Origin: Saprospiraceae bacterium
GTDB taxonomy: Bacteria; Bacteroidota; Bacteroidia; Chitinophagales; Saprospiraceae
Assembly: GCA_016711125.1 (NCBI GenBank)
Contig: JADJTQ010000003.1
Coordinates: 1 to 64,000, forward strand
Direction: 5' to 3'
DNA length: 64,000 nucleotides
The notes below the pieces were generated by a model. That model did no database searches. It was not told where the DNA came from and was given only the letters and a program-made list of their open reading frames with translations. Shown here piece after piece: positions 1-15,000 of this stretch (position 1 is its first letter; each line of letters starts with the position of its first letter). The position numbers and the translations under genes are program-made.

Positions 1-1
1 G

Positions 2-3000
2 GTGACCGATAGTTGCGTACGCACGATCGATTGTAATACGACATATACCATAAGCAATGTAGGTCCGGTGATTGACCTGTGTCCTGCGGATGCTACGGTT
101 GAGTGTTACTCGGATCTGGTAGCCCGGATCACGGCTGACAGTCTGGCCCTAAGTGTCGGTGATGTCACAACCGCCTGCGGAGTTAGTTATGTGGTGACGA
201 GGAGTGCTTTACCGGCATTTGATAACTGCCCCAATAATTATACGATTACCTGGACGGTCACCGATAGCTGCGGACGCACAATTGACTGCAACACCGATTA
301 TACGATAGATAATGTGGGTCCGGTGATTGACCTATGTCCTGCGGATGCGACGGTCGAATGTTACTCGGATCTGGTGGCCCGGATCACTGCAGATAGTCTG
401 GCCTTGAGTGCGGGTGGAGTAACCACTGCCTGTGGTGTGAGTTATGTAGTAACTCGAAGTGCCTTACCGACCTTTGATAACTGCCCGAATAATTATACGA
501 TTACCTGGACCATCACCGATAGTTGCGGACGAAGTATTGACTGCAACACAACTTATACCATTAGCAATGTGGATCCAGTGATTGACCTGTGTCCTGCGGA
601 TGCTACAGTCGAGTGTTACTCGGATCTGGTAGCCCGGATCACGGCTGACAGTCTGGCCCTGAGTTCTGGTGGAGTAACCACAGCATGCGGCGTGAGTTAT
701 GTAGTGACGAGAAGTGCCTTACCGGCTTTTGACAATTGCCCGAACGTTTATACGATTACCTGGACGGTGACCGATAGTTGCGGACGTACGATTGACTGCA
801 ACACAACTTATACCATTAGCAATGTGGGTCCAGTGATTGATCTATGTCCGGCGGATGCGACGGTTGAGTGTTACTCAGATCTGGTCGCCCGGATCACGGC
901 TGACAGTCTGGCCCTAAGTTCTGGTGGAGTAACCACCGCGTGTGGCGTGAGTTATGTAGTGACAAGAAGTGCTTTACCAGCCTTTGATAACTGCCCGAAT
1001 AGTTACGTCATTACCTGGACAGTAACCGATAGTTGCGGACGAACGATTGATTGCAATACAACCTATACCATTAGCAATGTGGGTCCAGTGATTGACCTAT
1101 GTCCTGCGGATGCGACAGTCGAGTGTTACTCGGATCTGGTAGCTCGGATCACGGCTGACAGTCTAACCTTAAGTGCGGGTGGTGTAACCACCGCTTGTGG
1201 CGTTAGTTATGTGGTGACACGCAGTGCCCTACCAGCGTTCGACAATTGCCCGAACAATTATACAATCACTTGGACCGTCACCGATAGTTGCGGACGTACG
1301 ATCGACTGCAACACGGTTTATACGATAGATAATGTCGGTCCAGTAATTGATGTATGTCCTGCGGATGCTACAGTCGAGTGTTACTCGGATCTGGTAGCCC
1401 GGATCACAGCTGACAGTCTGGCCTTAAGTGCCGGAGGAGGAACCACCGCCTGTGGCGTGAGTTATGTGGTGACACGCAGTGCTTTACCAGCGTTTGATAA
1501 CTGTCCGGAACAATTATACGATTACCGGACCATCACCGATAGTTGTGGACGTACGATCGACTGCAACACGGTTTATACGATAGATAATGTGGGTCCAGTG
1601 ATTGACCTATGTCCTGCGGATGCGACGGTCGAGTGTTACTCGGATTTGGTAGCGCGGATTACTGCAGATAGCCTAAGCTTAAGTGCGAGTGGAGTAACCA
1701 CCGCGTGTGGGGTGAGTTACGTAGTGACACGCAGTGCGTTGCCGGCCTTTGATAACTGCCCGAATAATTATACGATTACCTGGACGGTGACCGATAGTTG
1801 CGGACGCACGATCGACTGCAACACGGTTTATACGATAGATAATGTAGGTCCGGTGATTGACCTATGTCCTGCGGATGCCACCGTCGAGTGTTACTCGGAT
1901 CTGGTCGCCCGGATCACGTCCGATAGTCTGGTCTTGAGTGCTGGCGATGTAACGACAGCATGTGGAATGAGTTATGTGGTGACAAGAAGTGCTTTACCAG
2001 CCTATGATAACTGCCCGAACGTTTATACGATTACCTGGACGGTGACCGATAGTTGTGGACGTACGATCGACTGCAATACGGTTTATACAATAGACAATGT
2101 AGGACCAGTGATTGACCTGTGTCCTGCGGATGCTACAGTCGAGTGTTACTCGGATCTGGTAGCCCGGATCACGGCTGACAGTCTGGCCCTAAGTGCCGGT
2201 GGTGTCACGACCGCCTGCGGAGTTAGTTATGTAGTGACTCGAAGTGCCTTACCGGCCTTTGATAACTGCCCGAATAATTATACGATTACCTGGACGGTCA
2301 CCGATAGCTGCGGACGCACAATTGACTGCAACACCGATTATACGATAGATAATGTGGGTCCGGTGATTGACCTATGTCCTGCGGATGCGACGGTCGAATG
2401 TTACTCGGATCTGGTGGCCCGGATCACTGCAGATAGTCTGGCCTTAAGTGCGGGTGGAGTAACCACTGCCTGTGGCGTAAGCTACGTAGTGACGAGAAGT
2501 GCTTTGCCAGCCTTTGATAACTGCCCGAACAACTATACAATTACCTGGACCATCACCGATAGTTGTGGACGGACCATTGATTGCAATACGACATATACCA
2601 TAAGCAATGTAGGACCAGTAATTGATGTATGCCCTGCGGATGCGACGGTCGAATGTTATTCGGATCTGGTCGCCCGGATCACGGCTGACAGTCTAGCCTT
2701 AAGTGCGGGTGGAGTAACGGCAGCCTGTGGTGTGAGTTATGTAGTGACTCGAAGTGCGTTACCGGCATTCGATAATTGCCCGAACGTTTATACGATTACC
2801 TGGACCGTAACCGACAGTTGTGGACGTACGATCGACTGTAACACGGTTTACACGATCGATAATGTAGGTCCGGTGATTGACCTATGTCCTGCGGATGCGA
2901 CGGTCGAATGTTACTCGGATTTGGTGGCCCGGATCACGGCAGATAGTCTGGCCTTGAGTGCGGGTGGAGTAACCACTGCCTGTGGCGTAAGCTACGTAGT

Positions 3001-6000
3001 GACGAGAAGTGCCTTACCGGCCTTTGATAACTGCCCGAACAATTATACGATTACCTGGACCATCACCGATAGTTGTGGACGTACTCTTGATTGTAGCACA
3101 ATTTATACAATAGATAATGTGGGTCCGGTGATTGATGTATGCCCAGCCGATGCTACGGTCGAGTGTTATTCGGATCTGGTCGCCCGGATCACAGCCGATA
3201 GTCTGGCCTTAATTACGGGAGGAGTAACCACCGCGTGTGGCGTGAGCTACGTGGTGACGAGAAGTGCGTTACCAGCCTTCGATAACTGCCCGAACAATTA
3301 TACGATTACCTGGACGGTGACCGATAGTTGTGGACGTTTTATCACCTGCAATACGGTTTACACCATCGACAATGTAGGTCCGGTGATTGATGTATGTCCT
3401 GCCGACGCTACGGTCGAATGTTACTCGGATCTGGTCGCCCGGATCACGGCTGACAGTCTTGCCTTAAGTGCGGGTGGAGTAACGGCAGCCTGTGGTGTGA
3501 GTTATGTAGTGACTCGAAGTGCCTTACCGGCCTTTGATAATTGCCCGAATAATTATACGATTACCTGGACGATCACCGATAGTTGTGGACGTACAATCGA
3601 CTGCAACACGGTTTATACAATAGACAACTTGGGTCCAGTGATTGACCTATGTCCTTCGGATGCTACAGTCGAGTGTTATTCAGATCTGGTAGCACGGATC
3701 ACGGCTGATAGTCTGGCCCTAAGTGGTGGTGGTGTAACCACTGCCTGTGGGGTGAGTTACTTGGTAACAAGAAGTGCGTTACCGGCCTTTGATAACTGCC
3801 CGAACAACTATACAATTACCTGGACCATCACCGATAGTTGCGGACGCACGATCGACTGCAACACGGTTTATACGATAGATAATGTAGGTCCGGTGATTGA
3901 CCTATGTCCTGCGGATGCCACGGTCGAGTGTTACTCGGATCTGGTAGCCCGGATCACGGCTGACAGTCTGGCCCTGAGTTCTGGTGGAGTAACCACAGCA
4001 TGCGGCGTGAGTTATGTAGTGACACGCAGTGCTTTACCAGCCTTTGATAACTGCCCAAATAATTATACAATTACCTGGACGGTGACCGATAGTTGTGGAC
4101 GTACAATCGACTGCAACACGGTTTATACAATAGACAATGTAGGTCCGGTGATCGATCTATGTCCTGCGGATGCTACCGTGGAATGTTATTCAGATCTGGT
4201 CGCCCGGATCACGGCTGACAGTCTAGCCTTAAGTGCGGGTGGAGTCACTACCGCATGTGGAGTTAGCTACGTGGTGACAAGGAATGCTTTACCAGCCTTT
4301 GATAACTGCCCGAACAACTATACGATTACCTGGACGGTGACCGATAGCTGCGGACGCACAATTGACTGCAACACCGATTATACGATAGATAATGTGGGTC
4401 CAGTGATTGACCTATGTCCTGCGGATGCCACGGTTGAGTGTTACTCAGATCTGGTCGCCCGGATCACGGCTGACAGTCTAACCTTAAGTTCTGGTGGAGT
4501 AACGGCAGCCTGTGGGGTGAGTTATGTAGTGACTCGAAGTGCCTTACCGGCCTTTGATAACTGCCCAAATAGTTACGTCATCACCTGGACGGTGACTGAT
4601 AGTTGCGGGCGTAGCATTGATTGTACTACGACATATACCATTAGTAATGTAGGTCCGGTGATCGATGTATGTCCTGCGGATGCGACCGTCGAGTGTTACT
4701 CGGATCTGGTAGCCCGGATCACGGCTGACAGTCTGGCCCTAAGTGCCGGTGGTGTCACGACCGCCTGCGGAGTTAGCTATGTGGTGACACGCAGTGCTTT
4801 GCCAGCTTTTGATAACTGCCCGAACAATTATACGATTACCTGGACGGTCACCGATAGCTGCGGACGCACAATTGACTGCAACACGGTTTATACGATAGAT
4901 AATGTCGGTCCAGTAATTGATGTATGTCCTGCGGATGCTACAGTCGAGTGTTACTCGGATCTGGTCGCCCGGATCACAGCTGACAGTCTGGCCTTAAGTA
5001 CCGGTGGAGTAACCACAGCATGCGGCGTGAATTACGTGGTAACCCGAAGTGCCTTACCTGCCTTTGACAATTGCCCGAACAACTATACGATTACCTGGAC
5101 GGTCACCGATAGCTGCGGACGTTTGATTACCTGCAACACGGTTTATACAATAGACAATGTAGGACCAGTAATTGATCTATGTCCTGCCGATGCTACGGTG
5201 GAGTGTTACTCGGATCTGGTCGCCCGGATCACGGCTGACAGTCTAACCTTAAGTTCTGGTGGAGTAACGGCAGCCTGTGGGGTGAGTTATGTGGTGACAC
5301 GCAGTGCCCTACCAGCGTTCGACAATTGCCCGAACAATTATACAATCACTTGGACCGTCACCGATAGCTGCGGACGTACGATCGACTGCAACACGGTTTA
5401 TACGATAGATAATGTCGGTCCAGTAATTGATGTATGTCCGGCGGATGCGACGGTGGAGTGTTACTCGGATCTGGTAGCCCGGATCACGGCTGACAGTCTG
5501 GCCCTGAGTTCTGGTGGTGTCACTACCGCATGTGGCGTGAGTTATGTAGTGACACGCAGTGCTTTACCAGCCTTTGATAACTGCCCGAATAATTACACGA
5601 TTACCTGGACGGTGACCGATAGTTGTGGACGTTTTATCACCTGCAACACGGTTTACACCATCGACAATGTAGGTCCGGTGATTGACCTATGTCCTACCGA
5701 TGCGACGGTCGAGTGTTACTCAGATCTGGTTGCCCGGATCACAGCTGACAGTCTGGCCCTAAGTGCCGGTGGAGTCACCACTGCCTGTGGTGTGAGTTAT
5801 GTAGTGACTCGAAGTGCTTTACCAGCCTTTGATAACTGCCCGAATAATTATACGATTACCTGGACCGTCACCGATAGTTGCGGGCGTAGCATTGATTGTA
5901 CTACGACATATACCATTAGTAATGTAGGTCCGGTGATTGACCTGTGTCCTGCCGATGCTACGGTCGAGTGTTATGTAGATCTGGTCGCCCGGATCACGGC

Positions 6001-9000
6001 TGACAGTCTAACCTTAAGTGCGGGTGGAGTAACGGCAGCCTGTGGTGTGAGTTATGTAGTGACTCGAAGTGCGTTACCGGCATTCGATAATTGCCCGAAC
6101 GTTTATACGATTACCTGGACCGTAACCGACAGTTGTGGACGTACGATCGACTGTAACACGGTTTACACGATCGATAATGTAGGTCCGGTGATTGATGTAT
6201 GTCCTGCCAACGCGACGGTGGAATGTTACTCGGATCTGGTCGCCCGGATCACGGCTGACAGTCTGGCCCTAAGTGCGGGTGGAGTAACGGCAGCCTGTGG
6301 CGTGAATTATGTAGTGACTCGAAGTGCCTTACCGGCCTTTGATAATTGCCCGAACGTTTATACGATTACCTGGACGGTCACCGATAGTTGTGGACGTACG
6401 ATCGACTGCAACACGGTTTACACGATCGATAATGTAGGACCAGTAATTGATCTATGCCCTGCGGATGCTACAGTCGAGTGTTACTCGGATCTGGTGGCCC
6501 GGATTACGGCTGATAGTCTGGTCTTAAGTGCGGGTGGTGTAACCACCGCATGTGGGGTGAGTTACTTGGTGACAAGAAGTGCCTTACCGGCCTTTGATAA
6601 TTGCCCGAACAATTATACGATTACCTGGACGGTAACTGATGTTTGTGGACGTCCGGTAGACTGTAATACGATCTATACGATTGATAACCTGGGTCCGATT
6701 ATTAGTTGCCCGGCAGATTTGACCGTTCAGTGTACTGATCCGACAGATTCAAGTGCTACCGGAGGAGCAACCGCAACAGCCAGTTGTGGACTTTCAGTGA
6801 TGATTGCTTTCACTGACAACATTTTAAATAATGGTTGTACCGGCAATTTCACAATTGAAAGAAGTTGGGTAGGCACGGACGATTGTGGTCGAGCAGACAC
6901 CTGTCTGCAAGTGATCACGGTGATTGATACAGTTCCACCTCAGATAGTTTGTCCGGTTGATCTGCTGATTGATTGTGATGGACCGATAGATACAGCCAGT
7001 ACTGGGATAGCCAGTGCGGTCGATAACTGCGGTGCTGTGATCATAGACTACAGAGATAGCATCGAAACGACCGCTTGTGGTGGGAACTATACCATTTTCA
7101 GAATTTGGACTGCAACGGATGATTGTTTGAATAGTAGTGTATGTATTCAGACCATCACGGTACAGGATACTTCCCGGCCAGTTATTATATGTCCGATTGA
7201 CACGACTATTGCATGCGATGCACCGTTTGACACCACAAGTCTTGGTGTGGCAACTGCAACGGACAATTGTGGTCCTCTTCCAATAATTAGCTATACAGAT
7301 AGTTTAGTGGCAGGTTCTTGCGGTGGCAGTTCGATTCTATACCGCAACTGGTTGGCAACGGACGAATGTGGTAATACCTCAAGCTGTATCCAAACGATTA
7401 CCATTGAAGACCTTTCTGCACCGATCATTAATAATGTACCGGCAGATACGATTGTGGGATGTTTTGATGTACCACCTGCCCCGGTTATTGGTCTGGAGAT
7501 TACAGCGGCTGATAATTGTGGTATGTTCATCTTGACATTTGCAGAAGATACGTTGCCAGGTCTTTGTGAAAACTCCTATGTGTTACAACGAGTCTGGACC
7601 GCCATAGACGAATGTCTCAATGAGGTTCAGGATACCCAGTTAATTACAGTTGAAGGATGTACACCAGATCTCACTATCGATGCAACACCTAATCCTGCCT
7701 GTGAAGGAGATGATATTACGTTTAGTGCATCCTTTAGCGGAGGTTACACCAATCCTGTTTATCAGTGGCAATTTTTTGATGGCACCGCCTGGGTTGATAT
7801 CCCTGGTGCCACCACAGTACCATATTTCCTAAATGGTGTAGCTCTCACGGATGGTGGTTTATACCGGTTGATTATGGCTGACAACTTGATTAATCTGGGC
7901 AATGCTGGTTGTAGAGTGGTATCAGATTCACTGTTATTGGTGGTCAATGCACATCAGTACACAACCCTGGATGAACAGATCTGTGATGGACAAACCTACG
8001 ATTTCAATGGTACGGGCATTGGTACCGCAGGAACTTATCTTGATACATTAGTTACATGGCTAGGATGTGATAGTATTATCACTCTGAATCTACAAGTTCT
8101 ACAAGTCTTGAGAACGGATTTGATTGATTCAATTTGTGATGGTCAAATTTATCCGTTTGGAAGTGTCAATCTTGATTCTACCGGTATCTACATCGATACG
8201 GTGGTGAGTTCGATCGGTTGTGATAGTATTATCACCCTGGATCTCACGGTTCTACCGGTATATAGTGTCACTGTTAACGACACCATTTGCGATGGTGAGA
8301 CTTATGATTTTCTTGGGAATCCATTGACCGCTGCAGGCACTTATGTTGATACACTCTTAACCATTCATGGTTGCGATAGTGTGATCAATCTCGAATTAGT
8401 GGTGAACCCTGTGGTTACCTTCGAATTTGATGATGAGATTTGTGAAGGTATACCTTACATTTTTGGGGCAATATCACTGGATTCCACGGGTACTTATATC
8501 GATACACTCTCGACCAGCCTGGGTTGTGACAGTATTGTAACCCTTAATTTGATCGTCCATCCAGTCTATGATACGGCATATACTCAACAAATATGCGATG
8601 GTACGACTTATACTTTCAATGGAGCTGTCTTATCGTCAGCGGGAATCTATGTCGACACTCTGCCAACCATTCATGGTTGTGACAGTGTGATCACGTTGAC
8701 ACTTGAAGTATTGCAAGTCCTTACAACTGATTTAACGGAAGTGCTGTGTGAGGGAAGCACATACACCTTTGGAAGTCTTATTCTCGATAGTACGGGTATT
8801 TACATAGATACCTTGATTAGCAGCATTGGATGTGATAGTATAATAACGTTAGACTTGACGGTGTATCCGGTTTATGATACCACGATTATGGATACCATCT
8901 GTGATGGAGAAATCTATGATTTCTTGGGTACCTCATTGACTGTCTCTGGTAACTACATTGATACCCTAGCGACAATTAATGGTTGCGACAGTGTGATTCG

Positions 9001-12000
9001 ACTCGATCTGTTGGTCAATCCTATCCTGACTTTCGCCTTTGATGACGAGATATGTGAAGGTACGCCGTATGTATTTGGTGGTCAATCACTTGACTCGACT
9101 GGCACATACATCGACACTGTGACCAGCTCGATTGGATGTGATAGTATAGTCACGTTAAATCTGACGATACATCCAGTGTACGACACAGCATATACTCAGC
9201 AAATATGCGATGGTACCACGTATAATTTCAATGGAAATATCTTAGCGTCAGCAGGTGTGTACGTTGATACATTACCCACCATTCATGGTTGTGATAGTGT
9301 CATTACGTTGACCTTGGAGATTTTACAGGTACTCACTACCGATTTAACCGAAGTACTTTGTGAAGGCAGCACCTATACATTTGGAAGTCTTATTCTTGAT
9401 AGTACGGGTATTTACATCGATACCCTGATCAGCAGCATCGGATGTGACAGTATCATCACTCTGGATCTGACTGTGTATCCGGTCTATGATACCACGATCA
9501 TGGATACGATTTGTGATGGTGAGTTGTATGATTTCTTGGGCACTCCTTTGACTGTCTCCGGTATCTACATCGATACCTTGGCAACGGTCAACGGTTGCGA
9601 CAGCGTGATTCGACTCGATCTTGTGGTCAATCCAGTCCTAACTTTTGCCTTTGATGACGAGATCTGTGAAGGTACGCCGTATGTATTTGGCGGTCAATCC
9701 CTTGATTCAACTGGTACCTACATAGATACAGTGACCAGCTCGATTGGATGCGATAGCATGGTCACCTTAAATTTGACCGTACACCCAGTATACGACACAG
9801 CGTATACACAGCAGATATGCGATGGAACGACCTATAATTTCAATGGAAATATCTTAGCGTCAGCAGGTGTGTACGTTGATACGCTACCGACTATATATGG
9901 CTGTGATAGTGTGATTACGTTGACCCTTGAGATTTTACAGGTACTCACGACCGATTTAACGGAAGTACTGTGTGAAGGTGCCACTTATACCTTTGGAAGT
10001 ATTGTCCTGGATAGTACGGGTATTTACATAGATACCTTGATCAGCAGCATCGGATGTGATAGCATCGTGACACTTGATCTGACAGTCTTCCCAGTCTATG
10101 ATACCACGATCATGGATACGATTTGTGACGGTGAGGTTTATGATTTCTTGGGCACTCCATTGACCGCTGCAGGTAACTATATCGATACATTGGCAACGAT
10201 TAATGGTTGCGACAGTGTCATTCGCTTAGAACTGGTGGTACTTCCAATATTGACCTATGAATTTGATGATGAAGTATGTGAAGGCGCACCATATGTATTT
10301 GGTGGTCAATCACTTGACTCGACGGGAACCTACATAGACACGGTAACCAGTTCGATTGGATGTGATAGTATAATCACGTTAAATCTGACGATACATCCGG
10401 TTTATGACACAGCCTATACACAACAGATCTGTGATGGAACGACCTATAATTTCAATGGAAATATCCTTTCAACAGCTGGCGTCTATGTAGATACATTACC
10501 GACTGTCAATGGTTGCGATAGTGTGATTACGTTGACCCTGGAGATCTTGCAGGTACTCACGACCGATCTAACCGAAGTCCTGTGTGAGGGTGCCACTTAT
10601 ACCTTTGGAAGTATTGTCCTTGATAGTACGGGTATTTACATAGATACCTTGATCAGCAGCATCGGATGTGATAGCATCGTGACGCTCGATCTGACCGTGT
10701 ACCCACTTTACGATACCACCATCATGGATACGATCTGTGACGGTGAGATCTATGATTTCTTAGGTGCCTCGTTAACGGTCTCCGGCAACTACATTGATAC
10801 CCTGGCAACGATTAATGGTTGCGACAGTGTGATTCGACTCGATCTTACAGTCAATCCAATCCTGACCTTTGTCTTTGATGACGAAATTTGTGAAGGTACG
10901 CCGTATGTATTTGGCGGCCAATCACTGGATTCGACGGGCACCTACATCGACACGGTGACCAGCTCGATTGGATGTGATAGTATAATCACGTTAAATCTGA
11001 CGATACATCCAGTGTACGACACAGCATATACACAACAGATATGCGATGGCACGACCTATAATTTTAATGGAAATATCCTTTCAACAGCTGGCGTCTATGT
11101 AGATACATTACCGACTGTCAATGGTTGTGATAGCGTGATTACATTGACCCTGGAGATCTTGCAGGTACTCACGACCGATCTAACCGAAGTCCTGTGTGAG
11201 GGAAGCACCTATACATTTGGAAGTATTGTCCTGGATAGTACTGGCATTTATGTTGATACATTAACAAGCAGCATCGGATGTGATAGCATCGTGACGCTTG
11301 ATCTGACAGTCTACCCAGTCTATGATACCACCATCATGGATACGATTTGCGATGGGGAGGTGTATGATTTCTTAGGTACTCCTTTGACCACAGCAGGTAA
11401 CTATATAGATACGTTGGGTACGGTCAACGGATGTGACAGCGTCATTCGCTTAGAACTGATGGTACTTCCAATATTGACCTATGAATTTGATGATGAGACT
11501 TGTGAAGGTACGGCGTATGTATTTGGCGGTCAATCCCTTGATTCAACTGGTACCTACATTGATACGGTGACCAGCTCGATCGGATGTGACAGCATAGTTA
11601 CCTTAAATCTGACCGTACATCCTATCTATGACACCGCATATACTCAGCAGATCTGTGATGGAACGACTTACGATTTTAATGGAAATATCCTATCGGTAGC
11701 TGGTGTGTATGTAGATACACTACCGACTATTTATGGTTGCGATAGTGTGATTACTTTGACCCTGGAGATCTTACAGGTACTCACGACCGATTTAACTGAA
11801 GTCTTATGCGATGGAGTAACCTATACATTTGGAAGTATTGTCCTTGATAGTACAGGTATTTATGTTGATACATTAACAAGTAGTATCGGATGTGACAGTA
11901 TCATTACGCTTGATCTGACCGTATATCCCGTTTATGATACGACAGTGATAGATACGATCTGTGACGGCGAGATCTATGATTTCTTGGGTACTACTTTGAC

Positions 12001-15000
12001 CACGGCAGGTAACTATATTGATACCTTGGGTAGCGTCAACGGATGTGACAGCGTCATTCGCTTAGAACTGGTGGTGCTTCCAATATTGACATATGAATTT
12101 GATGATGAAACCTGTGAAGGTGATCCGTATGTATTTGGCGGTCAATCACTTGATTCAACGGGCACCTACATAGATACGGTGACCAGCTCGATTGGGTGTG
12201 ATAGCATTGTCACACTTAATCTGACGGTACATCCGGTTCATGACACCGCCTATACGCAACAGATCTGTGATGGAACAACGTATGATTTCAATGGAACTAT
12301 CTTATCAGCGGCAGGTGTGTATGTCGATACATTACCGACTATATATGGCTGTGATAGTGTCATCACGTTGACCCTGGAAATCCTGCAGGTACTCACGACA
12401 GACCTGACAGAAGTACTGTGTGAAGGAGGAAGTTACAACTTCGGTAGCCTGGTTTTAAATACCACGGGTATTTACGTTGATACATTAACCAGTAGTATCG
12501 GATGTGATAGCATCATCACCCTTGACCTGACCGTATATCCAGTTTACGATACGACAGTCATGGACACCATCTGTGATGGTGAGGTGTTTGACTTCTTAGG
12601 CAATAACCTGACTACGGCTGGTAGTTATATCGATACCTTATTGACGGTGAATGGTTGCGACAGTGTGATCCGACTTGAATTGCACGTCAATCCAATATTG
12701 ACCTATGCATTTGATGATGAGACCTGTGAAGGTACGCCCTATGTATTTGGTGGTCAATCACTTGATTCGACCGGCACGTACATCGATACGGTGACCAGCT
12801 CGATCGGCTGTGACAGTATAGTCACCTTAAATCTAACGGTACATCCTGTTTATGATACGGCCTATATGCAGCAGATCTGTGATGGCACAACGTATGATTT
12901 CCACGGCACCTTGCTGGATAGTGCAGGCATCTACGTAGATACTCTTTTCACCATTCATGGTTGTGATAGCGTAGTTACGCTGACCCTGGAAATCCTGCAG
13001 GTACTCACGACCGACCTGACCGAAGTTCTCTGTGAAGGCGGAAGTTACAACTTCGGCAGCCTGGTTTTAAATACCACGGGTATTTACGTTGACACATTAA
13101 CAAGTAGTATCGGATGTGATAGCATTATCACCCTTGATCTGACAGTGTACCCAGTTTATGACACCACGATCATGGATACGATCTGTGATGGTGAGGTGTT
13201 TGATTTCTTAGGTACCTTGTTGACGGTCTCCGGTAACTATGTTGACACATTATTGACGATTAATGGTTGCGACAGTGTGATTCGACTCGATCTTACAGTC
13301 AATCCAGTCCTGACCTTTGCCTTTGATGACGAAATTTGTGAAGGTACGCCGTATATATTTGGCGGCCAGTCACTTGACTCGACGGGCACGTACATTGATA
13401 CAGTCACCAGTTCGATCGGCTGTGATAGTATAGTCACGCTAAATCTGACCGTACATCTGGTTTATGATACAGCCTATACACAGCAGATATGTGATGGAAC
13501 TACGTATGATTTCCACGGCACCTTGCTGGATAGTGCAGGTGTTTATGTGGATACACTTTCCACCGTTCATGGTTGTGATAGTGTCATCACGTTGACCCTG
13601 GAAATCCTGCAGGTACTCACGACAGACCTGACAGAAGTACTGTGTGAAGGAGGAAGTTACAACTTCGGTAGCCTGGTTTTAAATACCACGGGTATTTACG
13701 TTGATACATTAACCAGTAGTATCGGATGTGATAGCATCATCACCCTTGACCTGACCGTATATCCAGTTTACGATACGACAGTCATGGACACCATCTGTGA
13801 TGGTGAGGTGTTTGACTTCTTAGGCAATAACCTGACTACGGCTGGTAGTTATATCGATACCTTATTGACGGTGAATGGTTGCGACAGTGTGATCCGACTT
13901 GAATTGCACGTCAATCCAATATTGACCAATGCATTTGATGATGAAACTTGCGAAGGTACCCAATATATATTTGGCGGTCAATCACTTGACTCGACGGGCA
14001 CCTACATTGATACAGTCACCAGCTCGATCGGATGTGACAGCATTGTTACCTTAAATCTGACCGTACACCCAGTGTACGACACAGCTTACACACAGCAGAT
14101 ATGCGATGGTACGACTTATGATTTCCACGGTACATTGCTTGATAGTGCCGGCATCTACGTAGATACTTTGCCGACAATCCATAGTTGCGATAGTGTCATT
14201 ACACTTAACCTGGAAATTCTCCAGGTTTTGAGAACGGATCTAACTGATGAAATTTGTGAGGGCAGTTCTATCTTATTTGGCGGAATAGCCAGAGATTCAA
14301 GTGGAACCTACATTGATACTTTGATCAGTAGCATTGGATGTGACAGTATCGTGACTCTTGACCTAATCGTACATCCGGTTTATGAAACTACGGTCAATGA
14401 CACAATTTGTGCTGGTGACACTTTTGACTTCTTGAGCAATTTAATTTCGGCTGCAGGAACCTATCGCGATACATTGTCAACTATCAATGGTTGTGATAGC
14501 GTCATCATCCTAGAGCTGATTGTAAATCCAGTCGTCAGTTTCACGTTCGACGATGAAGTCTGTGAGGATCACCTTATTTATTTGGTGGTTCAAACCTGGA
14601 TAGTACTGGCACTTACACGGATACGCTGATCAGTGTTTTGGGCTGTGATAGTATCGTGATTCTAAATTTGACCGTTCACCCAATTTATACTATCACGGTG
14701 GATGAGCAAATCTGTGAGGACACCCAATTTGACTTCAACGGTACCTTGCTGGATTCAACGGGCACGTATGTAGATACACTAAGTACCGTCAATGGTTGTG
14801 ATAGTGTCATTACCTTAAATCTGACGGTATTAGATATTCTGCGAACAGCCCTGACGGATTCGATCTGTGATGGAGAGAGTTTGGACTTCAACGGTCAGAT
14901 AGCCACAACAACGGGGATCTACACACATACGATGTTAAGCAGCATTGGATGCGATAGTGTCATTACCCTTGATCTGACGGTATTGCCGGTTAATAGGGAG

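Noticed and set aside
74..6703. CRISPR-like regular repeats
   Set aside because: The period is 255 bp, the whole unit is conserved, and it stays in one reading frame; there are no short repeats with unique spacers and no cas genes.
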